Assembly (NCBI RefSeq): GCF_040112705.1
Contig: NZ_CP157804.1
Span: forward strand, 3,156,001-3,220,000
Length of the DNA: 64,000 nt
DNA from: Flagellimonas sp. MMG031
GTDB taxonomy: Bacteria > Bacteroidota > Bacteroidia > Flavobacteriales > Flavobacteriaceae
Direction: 5' to 3'
Shown one piece after another: positions 49,939-59,547 of the stretch (position 1 is the stretch's first letter; the number at the start of each line of letters is the position of its first letter). The position numbers and the translations under genes were made by a program. A model generated the notes under the pieces. The model made no database searches. It saw only the letters and a list, made by a program, of their open reading frames with translations, and was not told where the DNA came from.

Positions 49939-51234
49939 TTATTCCACAGAAGTAAAGACCTGACCATCCTTCATGACAAAAACTACATTTTCCATACTTT
50001 CATAAAACTTTGTCCCGATGTCTCCTTTGACTGCAATGATATCAGCTTTTGCACCTTTCTTGAGCACTCCAAGCTTGCCCTCTTTTCCGAGCTGTTTGGC
50101 AGAAAGATAGGTAGCTGCCCTTAGGATGTCCATGGGTGCCATACCTGATTCATAATAGGCCTTGAACATATCCCTGGATGAGACACCTCTAGGCACATTT
50201 ATTTCCGTGTAATTGTCCGACCCGGCAATAATGGTAACCCCAATTTTAAGTGCTTTTTGCAATCTTTCACTCATTGCTGTACTGTACCGTTCTATCCATT
50301 GGTCATCATCTTGGCCATATCCGGCCAGTTTACTGTACAACTCCATATAATCGCTACTGTTTTCAGTAGGTACAAGAAAAACATCGTTTTCCGCCATCAT
50401 GGTCAATGTGGAATCAGAAACATTAAATCCGTGTTCAATCCCGTCAACTCCGGCATGAATCGCTTGCCTTGCCGATATATCGGTAACGGAGTGCGCGGTC
50501 ACTTTCAGGCCATACGCATGTGCCGTCTTCACAATGGCCTGCATCTCCTCCAAAGAAAGAACGGTTTTGTTCGGTAAATTATCAGCGCAAATTTTGATCA
50601 GGTCGACCCCTTGATTCACATGCTCCTGAACGGCCAATTCCGCATCTTCCACACCCCGAACGATGCGATACTCTTCAGAAATCAGATCTTGATGTTTTGG
50701 GACCACCCCATAAATCTGACCACCAGGAGCCGACAGAATGGGCCCCGATGCGAAAATGCGGGGTCCAATGATGGTCCCTTCATCGATGGCATTCCTTAAG
50801 GCCACGTCCAAGAATAGCCCGGAATTGCCTAAATCCTTTATACTGGTTATTCCCACGTCGAGATAAGATTTGGCCCTCTTGGACCCTCGAAGTACTCTCA
50901 AGGCACTATTTTCGGTGGTCAGGGTAACCATGGAATGTTCCGCAAAATCCCTATCTGCAGCTTGAGAGAAAAGCACGTGGGTATGGGCATCTATCAATCC
51001 TGGCAAAACGGTATATCCAGTAAGGTCTATCAAGTTGCCATCCGTCATATGGTTCACGCTGGTGTCCAGGATTCCCGTGATAGTGCCATTTTCCACAACA
51101 ATCATCCTATTCTTAAGTAGTTTGTTTTGTTCACTATCATAAAAAATCCCGGCCTTTATATAGGTTTTTGCCTGCTGACCAAAAAGGAACGATGCAAAAA
51201 ACAACATTAAACAAGTACAATAATATTTACACAT
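49939..51234 (-). CDS. Exported amidohydrolase (imidazolonepropionase/prolidase-like)
   Basis: 431 aa metal-dependent hydrolase with a signal peptide (CTCLMLFFASFLFGQQ). TIM-barrel metal site: IDAHTHVLF (first HxH), a putative carboxylated Lys in GVDLIKICAD, HSVTD and IEHGF for the other histidines, and AGSDNYTEI for the last Asp. The C-terminus has the usual composite-domain end (GKLGVLKKGAKADIIAVKG). Related enzymes cleave dipeptides such as Xaa-Pro or act on cyclic amides; the true substrate is unknown. It is monocistronic on the minus strand. Confidence 0.92.
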   Translation of the reverse strand: MCKYYCTCLMLFFASFLFGQQAKTYIKAGIFYDSEQNKLLKNRMIVVENGTITGILDTSVNHMTDGNLIDLTGYTVLPGLIDAHTHVLFSQAADRDFAEHSMVTLTTENSALRVLRGSKRAKSYLDVGITSIKDLGNSGLFLDVALRNAIDEGTIIGPRIFASGPILSAPGGQIYGVVPKHQDLISEEYRIVRGVEDAELAVQEHVNQGVDLIKICADNLPNKTVLSLEEMQAIVKTAHAYGLKVTAHSVTDISARQAIHAGVDGIEHGFNVSDSTLTMMAENDVFLVPTENSSDYMELYSKLAGYGQDDDQWIERYSTAMSERLQKALKIGVTIIAGSDNYTEINVPRGVSSRDMFKAYYESGMAPMDILRAATYLSAKQLGKEGKLGVLKKGAKADIIAVKGDIGTKFYESMENVVFVMKDGQVFTSVE

Positions 51235-51273
51235 ACAATTTATATTTACTAGAATTAGAACAATGTACAGGGC

Positions 51274-51619
51274 CTATTTAGTCCAGTGCTTATATTCGTC
51301 AAAACTGTCTCCACTGCTTTGAGGTTCCAAGATCACCATAAATTTTAAATTTACTGCTTGTTCAGGCCTAAATCGGTGTTTTACTTTGGGTGGTACGTAA
51401 ATCCCGTTTGCCCTTCCTATTACGATGACTTCATATTTGATTTCAAAAGTTACACTCCCTTAAAAACCCTGACAACTTTTGGGTATCATTATGATGGGTT
51501 TTTTCTTTTGTTTCATTGGTGGCATGATTTCTTCGATTACACTCAAACTTTCCAGTGTAACTGAATGCCTTGTGCCACCATTATGTTCCCAATTTAAACT
51601 TGTTTTTTGAAACAGTGCC
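51274..51619 (-). pseudogene. Cupin-domain protein pseudogene
   Basis: The minus strand down to the TAG at 51274-51276 reads as a cupin protein: WEHNGGTRHSVTLESLSVIEE, then after a stop VTFEIKYEVIVIG, GIYVPPKVKHRFR, LKFMVILEPQSSGD. This matches small cupins (HGGTRHS ... EVIVIGANEGIHVPP-KHRF). A segment with the metal-binding histidines is missing between the two parts and there is at least one in-frame stop, so the gene is broken. Confidence 0.6.
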
Positions 51620-51787
51620 TATGAGCAATTGAGCTGGTTTGCACGCAATAGTCAGTACGGACAAGACCGTAAACCCTAGTGAATTTTAATAAGCGATGTC
51701 CTAAGCGTGCCGAAAGATAAGCGGGAACCTGTCTGCCGGTTATACAGGCAAGCAATTATCTAAAGCTATACCTGTTGTTCGGAGGTT

Positions 51788-52288
51788 TTATAATCTATGC
51801 TTTCTCCAAATTTCTTCGGCTTCGGTTTTTCTTTGATTTGCAACTCCAAGGAATGTTTCGAATCGAATTATTTTCCAACTTCCATGTTTCTTGTCAATAA
51901 TAAATCGAATACTGCCTATTTTAGGCTCCTTTTCAAAAGTTACTTGATAACGGGTTTTTGATTTTTTTTCAATAATCTCTCTTTTGGCATAGGCCACATT
52001 TGAATACCGAGGAGGTTGTCTAAAATTTAACCCAGAATGCGTTCGGTTCTGTTTCCCGTAACAATATTGACTGAATAACTTGTTAAAATCTTCAATGAAA
52101 CCATTTTCTTTATAGTCAAGGTCGTTACATCCCTTTACTTCCAATTGGTCTGCTTTTTTTGCAAATTCCTGGCAAATTTGAACAATTTGATTTTCTTCTT
52201 GTTCCATTCTAATTTTCATTTCATTCGGTTTACAACTGGTCAGCCCTATACTGATGATTAAGTAAATCACTAAATTTGTTAATCTCAT
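51788..52288 (-). CDS. Lipoprotein of unknown function
   Basis: 166 aa from ATG 52288 (MRLTNLVIYLIISIGLTSC, lipobox LTSC); upstream ATGs at 52330 and 52357 would spoil the signal. The mature part is mixed alpha/beta with KSKTRYQVTFEKEPKIGSIRFIIDKKHGSWKIIRFET, like NTF2-fold or DUF-type lipoproteins of Bacteroidota. I do not recognise the family. The gene stands alone on the minus strand. Confidence 0.65.
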   Translation of the reverse strand: MRLTNLVIYLIISIGLTSCKPNEMKIRMEQEENQIVQICQEFAKKADQLEVKGCNDLDYKENGFIEDFNKLFSQYCYGKQNRTHSGLNFRQPPRYSNVAYAKREIIEKKSKTRYQVTFEKEPKIGSIRFIIDKKHGSWKIIRFETFLGVANQRKTEAEEIWRKHRL

Positions 52289-52766
52289 TTCGTTCCTGAA
52301 GATATACCTAACTAATCCATGATCGTGCATGCGGGCACTTAGGACAAATGATTGCATAAATCCATTTCCAATTCAGGGGTAACCACCTCAACTGAAAACC
52401 ATATTTGTACATTGGCACTAAAAAAGGAGCTTCTGCACGATTCCTTGCTTCAGAGCTTTTTTGTAAAATTTCATTTTCAGACCAATAATATAAATGACAG
52501 CTAATAACAGAATTACTACCGATTAACTGATTGGTAAAAGCATCCATTTGAAAAAGGGTTTATTATAATTCCTATATATTATAAAACGTACTTTATCTTT
52601 TATTAAGTTGCTCAGCTATAAGTATTTATTTTTGAATGTTGATTGGTCTATCAAACTATATCAACAAAAGGACAGCCACACCAGAATACCAAACAACTAT
52701 CTTAATGTGCCGGACTCCATACTTTCCTATTGTGTAAAGCACTCATTGTTCCGCCGCAGGCGATTG
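52289..52766. other. Intergenic region
   Basis: About 480 bp. A minus-strand frame at 52308-52547 (79 codons) could encode a small protein beginning MDAFTNQLIGSNSVISCHLYYW, but its C-terminal half is unlike a folded protein and runs into the following leader, so I leave it as doubtful. Confidence 0.35.
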
Positions 52767-53618
52767 CTATTTACTCCAACTAATTTTTTGTGCCGCCTCC
52801 CAACCGATTAAGGCTGTTTTCTTATCACTTCCCCATTTGTATTCCCCGAATTCACCTGTTGATTTGATTGCCCTATGACATGGTATCAAGAACGCAATAG
52901 GGTTATTGCCAATCGCAGAGCCTACAACTCTTGAGGCTTTAGGTTTTCCGACCATGGAAGCAATATGACCATAAGTTGTAAGGCTGCCCTCTGGAATTTT
53001 TATCAGTGTTTCCCATACTTTTAATTGGAAAGGCGTACCTTTTAAATGCAGTTTGACTTCACTTAACTCATTCCAGTTGAGTGAAAAGATCAAAAGTGCA
53101 TTTTTATGGAACTCATTCTGATTTTCCCTGAATGTGGCTTTGGGAAACTCTTGCTTTAATCCGTGTAAATCCACATCTTGGGATTGGATAAATGATATAT
53201 AACATACTCCTTTTGTAGTGGACCCAATCAATACTTCACCAAAGGGGGTTCCGGCAAAACTATAATCTATAAGAAGTGACTCTCCTCCATTCTTATAATC
53301 CCCTGGAGTCATCGCTTCAATATTGATAAAAAGATCATATAACCTGCCTGTACTGGACAACCCAGTTTCATATGTGGCCTGTGCAATGGATACGTCACTA
53401 TTCTTTAGGATTTTCTTGGCATAGGAGATGTTCAAAAATTGAAGAAACTTTTTGGGGCTGATTCCCGCCCATTCTTTGAATATCCGTTGAAAGTGAAATG
53501 AACTTAAATGAACTTGCCCAGCAACTTCATCTAAACTAGGTTGCTCTTTAAAGTGTGCTCGGATATAACCAATGGCCTGTTCGATTCTTTTGTAATCCAT
53601 ATGCCTTTTTTCCTCCAT
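52767..53618 (-). CDS. Ada-like AraC regulator with methylguanine-DNA methyltransferase
   Basis: 283 aa fusion. N-terminal AraC HTH pair (about 10-105, ILKNSDVSIAQATYETGLSS) and C-terminal O6-alkylguanine-DNA alkyltransferase (about 125-275) with acceptor Cys in AFLIPCHRAIKSTGE and the recognition helix region RVVGSAIGNNP. The N-terminal zinc/phosphotriester domain of E. coli Ada is absent. Such proteins repair O6-methylguanine and may activate alkylation-response genes. Monocistronic on the minus strand. Confidence 0.93.
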   Translation of the reverse strand: MEEKRHMDYKRIEQAIGYIRAHFKEQPSLDEVAGQVHLSSFHFQRIFKEWAGISPKKFLQFLNISYAKKILKNSDVSIAQATYETGLSSTGRLYDLFINIEAMTPGDYKNGGESLLIDYSFAGTPFGEVLIGSTTKGVCYISFIQSQDVDLHGLKQEFPKATFRENQNEFHKNALLIFSLNWNELSEVKLHLKGTPFQLKVWETLIKIPEGSLTTYGHIASMVGKPKASRVVGSAIGNNPIAFLIPCHRAIKSTGEFGEYKWGSDKKTALIGWEAAQKISWSK

Positions 53619-53967
53619 TTTGAACTTACTTTATTTTAAAATTATTGATAGCAACCGACATGGACCAACCGTTTCTTGCGGAATTGCTGGCATAAGGATA
53701 ATAGGATTGGCAAATCAAGACCAAGAACATACAATGCACTTATTTAAAAGGCCCTTCGTCTTGTCCCTGCAATATCCAAAATTAACCTCATTGGATCCGA
53801 TAAAATCGATGCAAAGGTATCTTTGGTAAATTCATTTCTCAAATTTTCCTTTTTAGAGTTCCCTATTCAAAAATCAGTTGATTTTCACCTACGGGTACTA
53901 AAAATATCCCATCCTAATTTTTTTAATAGTGATATAATTGTTGATAAGACTTAATCACTCCTTTCCT
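53619..53967. other. Intergenic region
   Basis: About 350 bp between the Ada-like gene's start and the end of the four-gene operon. A plus-strand open stretch of 69 codons has no protein character. Nothing else noted. Confidence 0.4.
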
Positions 53968-54510
53968 TTAATTATTTTCATTGGTTTCACTTATTTCCTT
54001 TAATCTATAGTATGCTAGTAACTCTCCGTTTTTATTATGGTTCCTTACAAAGGAAAAACCTAGTTTGTTCAAAAGATGAATTGACCTCTCATTAGCGGGT
54101 TTCACAATGGCAATGATGTTTTCATACATTTGAAAGGGCTTAATTTTTTCTAGGAAGGCCTCACAGGCCTCACTTGCATATCCCTTTTTTTGAAATTCTG
54201 GGAGCATAGCAAAACCAAAGTCTGGATACTTTTCGTCCTTTCTTTTTAGAAAAGTGATGATGCCTAAGGACACTCGGGATTTCTTCAATTCAAAAACATG
54301 GTATGAACGATTAGGGTCTTCTGATATATTGGTAATGAAATCCATGGCGTCTGTAACATTATTAATATTACGTTCACCAATGAATCTTTTCCATCCTTCA
54401 GTGTTTACCAATTTATGGATGAAGCCTGCATCCATAATATGAATTGGCCTGATTTCCAATCGCTCTGTATTCAAGGTTATTTCCACGTGTTCCAATATAT
54501 TTTCATTCAA
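53968..54510 (-). CDS. GNAT-family N-acetyltransferase (RimJ/RimL-like)
   Basis: 180 aa starting at TTG 54510 (MNENILEHVEI); no better ATG lies in frame nearby. The start TERLEIRPIHIMDAGFIHKL, FGFAMLPEFQKKGYASEACEAFL (acetyl-CoA binding Q/RxxGxA/G variant QKKGYA) and NERSIHLLNKLGFSF are typical of the RimJ/RimL group that acetylates proteins or small amines. Last gene of the minus-strand set with GNAT, AraC and MBL genes, 30 bp after the MBL gene. Confidence 0.88.
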   Translation of the reverse strand: MNENILEHVEITLNTERLEIRPIHIMDAGFIHKLVNTEGWKRFIGERNINNVTDAMDFITNISEDPNRSYHVFELKKSRVSLGIITFLKRKDEKYPDFGFAMLPEFQKKGYASEACEAFLEKIKPFQMYENIIAIVKPANERSIHLLNKLGFSFVRNHNKNGELLAYYRLKEISETNENN

Positions 54511-54540
54511 ACAAATATCATCAAATAGCCAAGAATAAGA

Positions 54541-55476
54541 TTATTGTTCATGCCCATAAATGATGTTCAAATTGGGGAACATCTGGTTGAATTTGATAAG
54601 TTGACTTAAACTGTTTTCAGCAGCTTTTCGGTTGTCGACCCAACCTGGCTCTATGCTATTTTCAAATCCATATCTGGTGTGGCTGGCATCGCCTGTTAAA
54701 AGTATTGGACCCTCCTGTGACATCAGCAGATACGACAGATGGCCCTTTGAATGGCCAGGTGTATGGATTCCCAATAGTGACCCATCCCCAAAAAAATCCA
54801 TTACGTTTTCGAACGGAGGTTTGGTGACCCCTTTTGACCAATCCAATTCGTTTAGTTCTGACGCATTAGTAAAGTGCTTGTGATGATACAGCAACGGAAT
54901 GTCTAAAACCCTTTCATCTTTTCCCACATATTTCGGAAGTGAGGAATCAAGTTCGGGCAAGCCAGCCGTATGATCTCCATGCAGATGGGTGAAAAATATT
55001 CCATTAATCCTTTTTCCTTCACTTCGTAATTGGGAGGCTATATTTTGACCCTTCCTTTGTTTTGATACTAGGATATAGTTACTGGCCAACAAGCCCTTTA
55101 TATTTCCATTGTCTTGAAATGTACTGTCCAATCCCGTGTCGATGATATACCACCCCTTTTCTTGGTGGTGGAACATGAAGACATAAACATCTACCCATGA
55201 ATGTTCTTTCAATGAATGATCGTTCTCCAGCTTGTCCGTGTTCAACATTCCATCCAGTGGAACTTTCACAGAACCCGTATTTAAGATTTTAAATTGATCG
55301 ATCAAAGCATCGGAATTCATTATTTCCTTCCAAGGTTTGCTATCTATTTCGGTATTTGGAAGTTGATAGGTAGTTCGATTCGCGTTCGTCGACGTACTGA
55401 AAATAACCGTTGCACTGGAAGCAATCACTATCAAGGACACGAATATGACTACCCATATTTTTTTTGTTTTACTCAC
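54541..55476 (-). CDS. Metallo-beta-lactamase-fold hydrolase, exported
   Basis: 311 aa starting at GTG 55476 (MSKTKKIWVVIFVSLIVIA, an N-terminal hydrophobic signal or anchor). The zinc motif THLHGDHTAGL (near 165) and downstream ligands in GHSKGHLSYL, TGDASHTRY and YGHEQ resemble AHL-lactonase and related MBL enzymes, with DTGLDSTF as first strand. Substrate unknown; quorum-signal degradation is one possibility but not shown. 27 bp after the AraC gene, 30 bp before a GNAT gene. Confidence 0.9.
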   Translation of the reverse strand: MSKTKKIWVVIFVSLIVIASSATVIFSTSTNANRTTYQLPNTEIDSKPWKEIMNSDALIDQFKILNTGSVKVPLDGMLNTDKLENDHSLKEHSWVDVYVFMFHHQEKGWYIIDTGLDSTFQDNGNIKGLLASNYILVSKQRKGQNIASQLRSEGKRINGIFFTHLHGDHTAGLPELDSSLPKYVGKDERVLDIPLLYHHKHFTNASELNELDWSKGVTKPPFENVMDFFGDGSLLGIHTPGHSKGHLSYLLMSQEGPILLTGDASHTRYGFENSIEPGWVDNRKAAENSLSQLIKFNQMFPNLNIIYGHEQ

Positions 55477-55503
55477 AACATTGTCGTTTTTGCAAAGCTA
55501 GAA

Positions 55504-56271
55504 TCACTCAGGAAATGAAACTTGAATGAATTTGCTGTTCTTAGTCAGCAACGAAGGTGGTACGCCAATCATTTTCGTAAACGTTCGAGTTAAATGTGCT
55601 TGATCGCTAAAGCCAGCCTCATAGGCAGCAGTAGTTAGGGATTCGCCGTTCAAAATCAACTCCAATACGATCTGTAGCCTATACCATAGGATGAAATTTC
55701 GGATAGGTAAACCTTTGATTTCTTTGAATAGATGAATCAATCGACTTTCACTCAAGTGAGCCACCTTCATGAGTTGTTGTGTGGTAATTTCTTGTTCGAT
55801 ATTTCCTTTGATAAAATCCACGACTTCTTGAATACGAGGCTCCATGGTATTGTTTTCGATGATACCTTTAAAATCAAAAGTTTTGTAGATATCTTGCCGA
55901 ATTCCAGCCCAATCTTCAATATCAATGTATTCTAGAATTTTTTCTATATCCAAGTTTGGGAAATGCTCTGAGTGATATTCAATGACATGTTTATTCTTTA
56001 ACTGATTGCCATTTATCCATTCACCCAAATTGGAGTGCGGATCGATTTCCAGGCTTAATATTTCCACTTGATTTGCGTCACACTCATGGATTTGATTTGG
56101 TGCGATGAGCAACCCTTTTTGTGATACCCATTCCCCGTTTTTGCCCTTTGATCGAAATAAGCCCTCGACCGCAATGACCAATTGTATCATTGGATGGCTG
56201 TGTTCAACCACCGAACGCGAATGGCTTCCATGGAAAAGACGCATATCCTTCCATAATATAAAATGATTCAT
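55504..56271 (-). CDS. AraC-family transcriptional regulator
   Basis: 255 aa. N-terminal cupin-type sensor (HSRSVVEHSHPMIQLVIAVEG, GLLIAPNQIHECDANQ) and C-terminal HTH_18 (TTAAYEAGFSDQAHLTRTFTK, then IGVPPSLLTKN). Regulators of this form often control a neighbouring gene. It lies between a GNAT gene (23 bp upstream) and the MBL gene (27 bp downstream) in the same direction, so it probably regulates this operon. Ligand unknown. Confidence 0.92.
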   Translation of the reverse strand: MNHFILWKDMRLFHGSHSRSVVEHSHPMIQLVIAVEGLFRSKGKNGEWVSQKGLLIAPNQIHECDANQVEILSLEIDPHSNLGEWINGNQLKNKHVIEYHSEHFPNLDIEKILEYIDIEDWAGIRQDIYKTFDFKGIIENNTMEPRIQEVVDFIKGNIEQEITTQQLMKVAHLSESRLIHLFKEIKGLPIRNFILWYRLQIVLELILNGESLTTAAYEAGFSDQAHLTRTFTKMIGVPPSLLTKNSKFIQVSFPE

Positions 56272-56294
56272 AGTATCGAATTAAGTGCCATTGA

Positions 56295-56825
56295 CTAAAT
56301 ATCCTTTCCCCTAAATATAAGCAGTTGGTCGTTTTTAAGCCATTTATCATTTGCCAGGACTACCGATGTCTCGATTTGCCTTTCAGGAACAGACCAATAG
56401 GTGTTCAGCAAATAATCCTTTTCATCTGTTCCTACGACACTAAATCCATGTTTTTCGTAAAATGAGATAGCCCAAGTAGCATCTTTCCAAGTACCAATCA
56501 GCACGGGCTTATCAGATAGTTCTTGTAAATGGTTCAATAGTTTGCCACCTATGCCCTTTTGCCTTTCTTTTGTTCTGACATAGGCATGTCGAATTAAGGT
56601 TACATTGTCTTTAAACTGGATGCCCATCACGCCCAATATGATATTGTTCTCTACATAGTTCCAAAATTCAATTCCATCGGAAAATTGGGATTCCAATTCT
56701 TCCTTTGACATATAAGGTTCCGTCCATCTATCCTGAGGTATAATACCCTTATAAGCCAAAGAAGCATCATTTATAATCTCATGGATTGTATTGAAGTCTC
56801 TTGCTAATTCACTTTTGATTATCAT
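56295..56825 (-). CDS. GNAT-family N-acetyltransferase
   Basis: 176 aa. Start MIIKSELARDFNTIHEIIND and the acetyl-CoA loop RHAYVRTKERQKGIGGKLLNHL (R/QxxGxG variant KGIGGK) with YEKHGFSVVGTDEKDYLL near the end identify a GNAT acetyltransferase. Substrate not predictable. It is the first gene of the four-gene minus-strand operon, about 170 bp downstream of the decarboxylase gene end. Confidence 0.9.
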   Translation of the reverse strand: MIIKSELARDFNTIHEIINDASLAYKGIIPQDRWTEPYMSKEELESQFSDGIEFWNYVENNIILGVMGIQFKDNVTLIRHAYVRTKERQKGIGGKLLNHLQELSDKPVLIGTWKDATWAISFYEKHGFSVVGTDEKDYLLNTYWSVPERQIETSVVLANDKWLKNDQLLIFRGKDI

Positions 56826-56994
56826 TATATGAGTAATTTACATTCTATTATTTATGATTGGGAAACGCATAATTACCACTCATTTGGGTTATTCATATTA
56901 ATCTTTTTCCAATTCAATCTTTCTGGAGCACTGGCGTTTTAAGTCATTCACGTGAGAGATGTGGTCTCAAAAACGTTGTAGCCCTTGATCTTTA

Positions 56995-58431
56995 TTATAC
57001 CTGATTTACAGTAATCCTATAAGAAGCGGCTTCCCGATTTAACTCCTCTATTAATTCCTCTATTTCAACCTCGGTTGTGTTGTAGTTGGTAATACAAGCT
57101 CTAAATGTTGGAATCCCATCAATGGGATAGAGCGATAACCAAGATGTACCGTTTTTAAGAATATTGTCCATGATATACTGGGTGATATGCATATCATTTA
57201 CAAATTCTTCTCTTGTGAAGCAGACCACTGGTAAAACGGTGTCGTTCATGATGCTCCACCCTTCCTCTCTCAATCGCCTTTTGAGGTATCTACCCATCTC
57301 AGCCTGATGATTGATGATTTGCTCATAACCTTTCCAACCATATAGCAGCAGGGACAGATAAACCTTTAATCCTATAAATCTTCTTGACCATTGAATGGAA
57401 CGTGTAAAGGGTTGGGCGACCTTTAGCCCATCGTCATCTTTTGGCATGTATGGTGTTGAAATCCCAAAAGTATTTTCAAGGATATCATCGTGCTGTGTTA
57501 AAAAAATACTTGTCCCCATGGGCACCGACATCCATTTGTGGGCATCAAAAGTTATCGAATCAGACTTTTCTATACCGCCTAAATACGGTTTTAATTCCGA
57601 ACTTAGTACGGCCCCACCTCCATAGGCGGCATCCACATGGAACCATATATCATACCTTTGGCAAATGTCGCTGAGCTTATGTAGATTGTCAATGGTGCCA
57701 GTCCCGGTTGTTCCGGCAGTCCCAATGACCATAAGTGGTGCATATACCTCGTAATCAAGCTTTTTCAACTCCTGTTCCAATAGAATCGTGTCCAGTTTTG
57801 ATTCGCCCGTAATCGGAATCGATTTTATCAGTTTAGTCCCCAAACCTACAATCTTGACCGCCTTTTGAATAGAATGATGAGCCTCTTTCGAACAAAAGAT
57901 GACCGGTTTTTTATCCATTCCAATTAAACCCTCTTCGGTTATGTTGGGGTATCTATGATTCAATGCACAAAGTAATGCCGTAAGGTTTGCCTCGGCACCA
58001 CCGGATGTGAAAACCCCATCGGTCTGTTCCTTCTTGTACCCAAATTTGTCAGAAAACTCCCTTATCAGTAAATCCTCTACTTCAACGGCAAAAGGTGCAT
58101 GGCTCCAACCCGCAAGTTGAGGATTATAGGTTGCCGTAATTAAATCGGCTAAAATGCCCGCAAAGTTAGATCGTGGATTAAACAAACCAAAGTATTTGGG
58201 ATGCGGTGTATGCACCGCATAGGTTTCAAGGCCATTGATTACATGATCAATCGCCTTTTCAGGTTGAGTGCCAAACTCCAATTCTTCTTGTAACAATAAT
58301 CCTCTTATGGCATCAATATTGAGATCAGGATTGGTTTTTAGGCTTTTGGTATCACTATAGAAGTTCTCTAGCTTTTCAAAAACCCGCTCTAGTATTTTTT
58401 CTCTTTCGGTTTTATTAAAATCAAACTGCAT
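56995..58431 (-). CDS. PLP-dependent group II amino-acid decarboxylase
   Basis: 478 aa from ATG 58431 (MQFDFNKTEREKILE); a TTG at 58458 is an alternative. Group II decarboxylase fold: HPKYFGLFNPRSNFAGILAD, TSGGAEANLTALLCAL, HVDAAYGGGAVLSSE and the PLP lysine in SITFDAHKWMSVPMGTSIF. This family contains aspartate 1-, glutamate, aromatic-amino-acid and 2,4-diaminobutyrate decarboxylases. The ARSNFAG-type substrate loop does not settle which. Monocistronic on the minus strand. Confidence 0.93.
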   Translation of the reverse strand: MQFDFNKTEREKILERVFEKLENFYSDTKSLKTNPDLNIDAIRGLLLQEELEFGTQPEKAIDHVINGLETYAVHTPHPKYFGLFNPRSNFAGILADLITATYNPQLAGWSHAPFAVEVEDLLIREFSDKFGYKKEQTDGVFTSGGAEANLTALLCALNHRYPNITEEGLIGMDKKPVIFCSKEAHHSIQKAVKIVGLGTKLIKSIPITGESKLDTILLEQELKKLDYEVYAPLMVIGTAGTTGTGTIDNLHKLSDICQRYDIWFHVDAAYGGGAVLSSELKPYLGGIEKSDSITFDAHKWMSVPMGTSIFLTQHDDILENTFGISTPYMPKDDDGLKVAQPFTRSIQWSRRFIGLKVYLSLLLYGWKGYEQIINHQAEMGRYLKRRLREEGWSIMNDTVLPVVCFTREEFVNDMHITQYIMDNILKNGTSWLSLYPIDGIPTFRACITNYNTTEVEIEELIEELNREAASYRITVNQV

Positions 58432-58839
58432 TTCGATTCTTTGGTGTTTCAAATACAATATTCATGACAGTCAAGAATATATCAAACCCGATTCTTGCGG
58501 TTTTATTCATTGTTACGGAGGATTCATAGGGTTAGCTATCTCTCAAATGGTTAACCTAGCTAAATCTGGACACGCAGAATGGCCTTGACGAGGAAGATCA
58601 TAAAGGTCGAAATGCTTTCGGACTTTTGAATGGTTGACCTGAAATTGATAATTTACCATAACCAAGCGATATTTGTCCGCTTTTGAAATTACACTTTCCT
58701 TTATATCCATTTTATCAACTCCTAAAATCTTTAATATTTCTATGACCCAGTGATTGTTTAATATTGTAAATCCATGTTTTCAAAGAAAATAATGTGATAC
58801 TCTTTTAAATAGGTCACAGAAAACAAAACATTTAATTCT
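58432..58839. other. Intergenic region with a possible small gene remnant
   Basis: On the minus strand a frame is open from about 58763 down to a TGA at 58543-58545, with an ATG at 58710 giving 55 residues (MDIKESVISKADKYRLVMV ... DLPRQGHSACPD). It looks more protein-like than random, yet I cannot name it. It may be a small gene or the end of a decayed one. The rest should contain the divergent promoters of the decarboxylase and nitroreductase genes. Confidence 0.35.
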
Positions 58840-59484
58840 ATGGATATTCTCAAAGCGTTGGAATGGCGTTACGCGACAAAAAAGTTCAGAAAGGGTAAAA
58901 GTTTGGAAAAATCCAAGTTGGACATCATCTTAAAAGCAGCAAATCTGGCACCTACATCATCTGGTCTACAGCCATTCCATGTTGTTTTGATATCGGATAA
59001 GAATCTTAAAACCAAAATACTCCCAATATTCCGTAATCAAATCCAAGTTTCAGATTGTTCACACCTATTGATTTTTGCAGTTTGGGACGATTATACCAAG
59101 GAACGAATCAATGAAGTCTACAAAAGAATAAAAGAAGCTAGGGGAGACGACCATAAATTACTTAAAGGATATATGGATCGTATTACTTATCTGTACACAC
59201 GAAGAAGTTCGGAAATCAACTTTAACCATGCCGCCAGGCAAGCATATATATCCTTGGGGTTTTGCATGGAAACAGCTGCTTTGCTCAAGGTTGACGCTGC
59301 GCCCATAGAAAACTTTGACAATAGTACATTGGACAAGGCTTTGGGCTTAAATCTCAAAAACTTAAAGAGTATGGTCGCCCTATGCCTTGGGTACAGGGAT
59401 ACTGATAACGATTGGTTGGTTAACATGAAAAAGGTGAGGAAACCTGACAAGGATTTTGTCATTGAAATTGATGCTATTTCTTAA
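58840..59484 (+). CDS. NAD(P)H-dependent nitroreductase family oxidoreductase
   Basis: 214 aa FMN-dependent nitroreductase: RYATKKFRKGKSLEKSKLD at the start, NLAPTSSGLQPFHVVLISD (FMN-binding), FNHAARQAYISLGFCMETAA and the end MKKVRKPDKDFVIEIDA. Family members reduce nitro compounds, quinones or flavins. Monocistronic, divergent from the decarboxylase gene. Standard length for NfsB/NfnB-like enzymes (about 217). Confidence 0.92.
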   Translation: MDILKALEWRYATKKFRKGKSLEKSKLDIILKAANLAPTSSGLQPFHVVLISDKNLKTKILPIFRNQIQVSDCSHLLIFAVWDDYTKERINEVYKRIKEARGDDHKLLKGYMDRITYLYTRRSSEINFNHAARQAYISLGFCMETAALLKVDAAPIENFDNSTLDKALGLNLKNLKSMVALCLGYRDTDNDWLVNMKKVRKPDKDFVIEIDAIS

Positions 59485-59547
59485 TCGATTTTAAATTCCT
59501 GGAAATACCATAGTACCCTTGATATTCTCGAAGTAACTCATATATCA

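Noticed and set aside
52308..52547. 79-codon minus-strand frame before the lipoprotein gene
   Set aside because: The first part is somewhat protein-like, but the rest is not and it ends within the neighbouring leader; evidence too thin for a gene call.
54541..55476. Call as a proven AHL lactonase (AiiA)
   Set aside because: The HxHxDH fold alone is common to many MBL hydrolases; the specific AiiA features cannot be confirmed and the protein has an N-terminal hydrophobic segment.
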